Shown here in pieces: positions 60,357 through 64,000 of a stretch of 64,000 nucleotides of DNA. Numbering within the stretch: position 1 is the first letter of the stretch; each line of letters starts with the position of its first letter. The translations under genes were made by a program, and so were the position numbers. The stretch comes from Dryococelus australis (Eukaryota; Arthropoda; Insecta; Phasmatodea; Phasmatidae): contig CM057009.1 in assembly GCA_029891345.1 (NCBI GenBank), positions 286,698,966 through 286,762,965 on the forward strand. The letters are read 5' to 3'. The notes below the pieces were generated by a model. It had not been told where the DNA came from. It saw only the letters and a program-made list of their open reading frames with translations, and searched no databases.

Positions 60357-60682
60357 GCAGCCATGATAGGTCCATGCGACCCCTGCCTCTGGGCAGTCGT
60401 CCTAGGAGAGCTCGCAAGGTAAGATGCTGTCATGTACTTACTTCATACTTTTGCACTGATGTACGTTTCTGTGGTTCATTTTAGTTTACTCATTAACCTT
60501 TGCCTTGCGTACGTTTGTCAGACATCCCCATCGTAATGCTATCCGCTTAACTTAATTATTTGCAGCCCTTGCGGCTTTTTGACAAAAAGAGAAGATGTTG
60601 GAGAGGCCATGCGACCCGTGCTCTTAGTGTATCAGATACCATCCACCCATGTTCAGGGCTTTTCTATGTAATTTCTGTTTAA
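60357..60682 (+). CDS. Candidate two-exon coding segment, unidentified
   Basis: An acceptor-like GTCAACCCCGTAG at 60356 precedes GC- and CpG-richer sequence that ends CTCGCAAG followed by GTAAGA (donor at 60419). A 147-nt stretch closes with CTTAATTATTTGCAG at 60565 before a second GC-rich piece. Removing the GT-AG interval keeps one frame open, with exon 1 ending RSMRPLPLGSRPRRARK and exon 2 starting PLRLFDKKRRCWRGHATRA, to a TAA at 60680-60682. The protein would be strongly basic. Both exons contain a related CCATGCGACCC phrase. It lies in the unpaired part of the foldback left arm, so it could be captured host sequence or plain coincidence. No ATG or upstream exon was identified. Confidence 0.25.
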
Positions 60683-61069
60683 TTGCGGTACACAATATTA
60701 AGGGTAATGTGTTTATGTAATTGTTTGAGGGTTTTTGTCATGCTTAATTGTCTTACGGCCACATCGCTCACGGCCACATGGTTAGCCACCACCAAGTCCG
60801 TAGCTACGCCATCATCACATTAAAAGAGCTAATTCTTGTTCCATCTTGTGCACCTTAATTTATCTTAGGGTTATATGTATTATTTTCAATCAGGGTTCTT
60901 GAATTTTTTGTGTTTGATGATTTTTGTTCATGACCACGTGGTAATTTCCTGTACTTGTATTTCTCCGCCATCTGGCATGTTACGAGCTTTTGTATACTCG
61001 TTCATCGAAGGGAACACTTTTGCTAAATGCCGACGTCCTTTTGTCCACTGCAGCAGCCATATTAGATGC

Positions 61070-61375
61070 AAACTACCATGACCTTGGCTGCATGACCTTG
61101 AAAACACAAAACCAAGAAAAAATCCACATAACTCAGCAAACATATGATGCTACAGACTACTCCCACTATATTGTAAGTAGATAACTTTGACCTAGACTCC
61201 ATGACCTTGAAAACCAAAATTCAAGAAAAAAATATAAAAGTCAGCAAGCATATGACGTTACAGACTACTACCACCATATTAGATGCACATGACCATAACC
61301 TTGTCAACAAAAACTTGAGAAAAATCAATAAAAGTCAGCAAGCATATTATGTAACTGACTACTAAGTTAATATCT
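61070..61375 (+). repeat. Degenerate tandem repeat, about 105-bp unit, three copies
   Basis: A unit with CATGACCTTGAAAAC, a (C)AAGAAAAA(A)T phrase, CAGCAAGCATAT(G/T)A and ACAGACTACT(C/A)CCAC occurs about three times between 61070 and 61375. The opposite arm (62930-63100) carries inverted counterparts (CAAGGTCACAG, ATGGATTTTTCT). These are subrepeats of the foldback arms. Confidence 0.75.
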
Positions 61376-61609
61376 TGATTTCACTGCCAAGCAAGCTGTC
61401 AGCACTTATATTTATTGACATTATACAAACTTGTAATTTTCCATCCTACTAAAAATTTTTTTTTCCAATCAACGGTATAGCTACATGCATGATGCAGGAC
61501 TTTTGACTACTTGTATAATTTATTACATATATATTTTTTATTAAAAATTTAATTATTTTTAATAATTAATTATTATTTTGTAATAAAAATTTCAGAAAAA
61601 AGCAGTTTA

Positions 61610-62385
61610 TCACATTATCTGACATAACCCTGATACTTCTCTAATGATTGAAACCACATCTTTCATGCACAAGTAATCCCCGCGTTTTTGAAGCTCAAAC
61701 AAATATCTGAGTGTGTCTACAAGTTCTTTCAGGTCTTCGATAAACATGTAGCCATTGTTCTCTGCATTGTCTGCCTTCCTCACATCACTTGTCGAAGGAA
61801 ACTCGTAGGTGAAATATGTGGGAACATCGAGGGAATCATTATCTTCACTGCAAACACTGTCATCATAGTCATTATCTAAGTGGGCTTCATGATCATCTTC
61901 ACTTCGTGTTTCATCATCAATATCAAGTTTATTTTTCTTTTTAGCAGGAGTTGTATGTTTATCAGTAGTTAGAGCTGATATTCATTTATTTTGAAGTTCG
62001 TCAATGTCACATACATGCCTTGCAAGTGTACATTCCGCATGAACCGATTTAATAATTCCATCTTTAGTATTAACTATCTCGTCATAATTGTCTGTGGAAA
62101 AAGTACCCACTGATGTAAAAGGAGGTATTGCAGCAACACTTGCTGACTCCCAGTAGACGAACCCTTGCAGATCTCAGTTTGTTCCTTCATTGTATCACCT
62201 TGCATAAACTGTATATGGTCATTGTTGTCATGCTTCATCGTACAAAAAGTTATCTTCATATAGGCCGTTCTCTCATGCAGACAAGCATTGCAACTTTTAC
62301 TGAAGGACCTGTCACATTAATAGCAACAAAGCCTTGACAAAGTCATCGACTGCAGCACTGCTGTAGGTCAACAAAGTTGATGGTG
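61610..62385 (-). pseudogene. Decayed foldback-element protein gene, unknown family
   Basis: Read from about 62385 downward, coding-like pieces in drifting frames are FVAINVTGPSVKVAML, then KHDNNDHIQFMQGD, then YWESASVAAIPPFTSVGTF with DNYDEIVNTKDGIIKSVHAE, then an acidic EDDHEAHLDNDYDD region. The final segment (EFPSTSDVRKADNAENNG; LKELVDTLRYLFELQ; MKDVVSIIREVSGL) ends at a TGA at 61610-61612. One in-frame stop and at least two frame changes are visible. The 3' part is duplicated in inverted orientation at 62370-62551, and the acidic part recurs at 37800-37990. I do not recognise the family; a transposase accessory or C-terminal region is possible. Confidence 0.5.
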
Positions 62386-62551
62386 GCATCGGTTCCCACA
62401 CATTTCACCAACGAGTTTCCTTTGACAAGTGATGTGAAGAAGGCAGAAGACACAGAGAACATCTGCTACATGTTTACTGAAGACCCAAATGAACTTGTAG
62501 ACAGACTCAGATATTTGAGATTCAAAAATGCAGGGATTACTCGGGCATGAA
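62370..62551 (+). pseudogene. Inverted partial copy of the same protein's C-terminus
   Basis: On the plus strand, PTHFTNEFPLTSDVKKAE, then ICYMFTEDPNELVDRLRYL, parallels the minus-strand segment at 61640-61790. The frame then breaks and stops near 62551. The following 60 bases (GAAAGATGTGGTTTAAATCA and on) still match the reverse of 61590-61670. So the foldback palindrome includes coding sequence, not only non-coding termini. Confidence 0.6.
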
Positions 62552-63535
62552 AGATGTGGTTTAAATCATAAGAGAACTTAAGGATTAGGGTTATGTCAGA
62601 TGATGTGATGAACTGCTTTCTTCTGAAATTGTAATTACAAAATAATAATAAACAATTATTAAAAATAATTGTTTTTTGTTTATTTTTGTGTGTCGTATTC
62701 TTCTATTGGCCATTAAGTTTTTAATAAAAAAATATATATATAAAAAAATTATGCATGTAACCAAAGTCCTGCATCATGCATGTAGCTATACCGTTGATTG
62801 AAAAAAAAAAAAAAAAAAAAATGGATTGAAAATTACAGGTTTTTAATATGTCAATAAATATAAGTGCTGACAGCTCGCTTGGCAGTGAAATCGAGAAATT
62901 AACGCAGTAGTAAGTACCATAATATGCTTGCTCACTTTTATGGATTTTTCTCGAGTTTACAAGTCCATTTAAGGTCATGGGGTCAAGGTCGTCTACTTCC
63001 AATACGGTGGTGGTAGTAGTCACAGCATGTTAACTTTTATGGATTTTTCTAAAGTTTTTGTTTTCAAGGTCACAGTAGTTTGCATCTAATATGTCTGTTA
63101 CGATGGCTGACTGGGTATGGGCGAAGGGTGACCTCCAGAAATGTAAGGCTTTTTAAAGTATTTTTTGATAATTATTAATAATATTCTTTTGGGGAATTTT
63201 TGGAATTGTCCTGATTTTTTTTTGGATTTTCAGGTTAAAGGTCATGCGTCCTGAGTCCAGCCCTTGTGACACTGGGTCGCTGATCCCGGTCACCTAAGTT
63301 GCTAATCCCAGACAACTGCTCTGGAGAAAATGGAAATTTTTGGGGGTAATTTAAAAATAATTTAAAAATAATTTTTTTGGTATTTATTACAATTTTTTTT
63401 GGAAATTTTTGGACTTTTTTTTTTGGATATATTTTTTGGGGGTTTTGGGGTCAATGGCCAACGGTTACTGGCTTCCAATACGGCAGACGCTCGTCTCCTG
63501 TTGTCCTACTCCGGAATCTGATGGCCATGCAGGAA

Positions 63536-64000
63536 CTACATCATTCTACTCCCAAGGAAATTGAGATTAGCATAAATACGAAATATAACACACTCATTAA
63601 TTTAAACTATCAAAATTGTTACACATATTGCAAATGTAACCAAACACACTCATATGGAACATCTTCAATGTTGATTCGACGTTTAAAATTTATACAGAGT
63701 TAAATTGAATGAAGCATTACATTTTTCAGGTCGGCATATTATGTTAAATTTCCGGAATTTCTGGGACAAAGCACTATGTGGAAATCAGCACAAAGCAATA
63801 AGAAATAATACTACAGGTGACTGAAACATTAACTTTACTACTAGTAAGATGTTAAAAAAAGGAACTACTTCTCATGGTTTCCTATAAACTTAACTGTGAG
63901 TATTAAGGTCATTGCTTACATTAAAATATATGCAGTTATGGGCAGTGAGTTTTTTCACTGGTTGACTTCAAGAGTGCTCACTTTATCATGAACCATTTAC
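63536..64000. other. Right flank of the foldback element, no gene seen
   Basis: AT-rich sequence without a recognisable gene. The 108-codon ORF at 63377-63703 crosses the element boundary and is not credible. Confidence 0.4.

Larger units (their letters stand above)
59749..63535. mobile_element. Foldback-like element with long composite inverted arms
   Basis: The outer tips (59749-59785 and 63500-63535) are inverted: GGCCATCAGATTTCGGAGTA against the reverse complement GGCCATCAGATTCCGGAGTA. A second outer block pairs ATATTGGAAGGCAGCAACAA (59830 region) with GTATTGGAAGCCAGTAACCG on the reverse of 63430-63490. The inner arms (about 61040-61940 and 62340-63095) pair again, including CAATCAACGGTATAGCTACA, GCATGATGCAGGACTT and a tandem AAGGTCATG-rich repeat. 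The left arm contains about 1 kb (59960-61040) with no partner. The centre holds a decayed coding region that is itself partly duplicated in inverted orientation. Long TIRs with internal tandem repeats are the hallmark of foldback elements; I cannot name the superfamily. Confidence 0.75.

Noticed and set aside
61070..61375. Regularly spaced repeats considered as a CRISPR-like array
   Set aside because: The units are degenerate, about 105 bp long without spacers, and mirrored in the opposite foldback arm, so they are subrepeats of the transposon.
1..64000. CRISPR arrays, bacterial operons, rRNA genes, intact tRNA genes
   Set aside because: No regularly spaced direct repeats, no prokaryotic gene density, and only degraded tRNA-like SINE heads were found.

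Overview
The window is AT-rich, gene-poor animal DNA. It has no operons, no long open frames and many broken transposable elements. Coding traces are short, interrupted exon-like pieces with GT/AG boundaries. The mobile-element mix points to an arthropod: a BEL/Pao-type pol, a Ty3/gypsy-type gag, Tc1/mariner-type and pogo/Tigger-type transposases, tRNA-derived SINEs and many MITEs. The SINE at 26998-27268 resembles, from memory, a family common in orthopteran and related polyneopteran insects, so a large polyneopteran insect genome is my best guess. This is inference, not proof.

Layout. 1-2040: the tail of an unidentified reading frame, a GC-rich block, and one copy of a dispersed repeat whose mate lies at 32.9 kb. 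2-9 kb: two candidate elements with inverted ends (2046-3921; 5543-8996), the second holding a MITE and a 49-residue ORF. 9-24 kb: mostly anonymous AT-rich DNA with CpG-rich islands (13.5-13.8 and 14.9-16.0 kb), MITEs, and two tandem tRNA-derived SINE-like copies. 24.7-26.1 kb: a decayed DDE transposase on the minus strand. 27-38 kb: a SINE, a long direct repeat present twice (27.7-28.9 and 33.45-35.56 kb), a gypsy-type LTR with a frameshifted gag, and a fragment of the protein also found in the foldback element at 60-63 kb. 38.8-40.3 kb: a long-TIR transposon carrying an internally deleted transposase. 45-54 kb: a pogo/Tigger-like element, then a nest in which BEL/Pao pol is split by a 3.17-kb insertion that itself contains a pogo-like element, with a Tc1 pseudogene abutting the other side. 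55 kb: an exact 96-bp inverted repeat beside a GT microsatellite. 59.7-63.5 kb: a foldback-like element with long arms and a duplicated, decayed coding segment.

Possible host coding sequence is limited to weak candidates: minus-strand exon-like ORFs at 56228-56553 and 42785-43258, a 33-nt candidate exon near 10.1 kb, the 49-codon ORF at 7.7 kb, and a two-exon plus-strand candidate at 60.4-60.7 kb. None was recognised. I see no convincing new biological system. The most unusual items are the foldback element with its inverted coding duplication, the three-layer BEL nest with a 4-bp duplication, and the exact hairpin at 55.1-55.4 kb.
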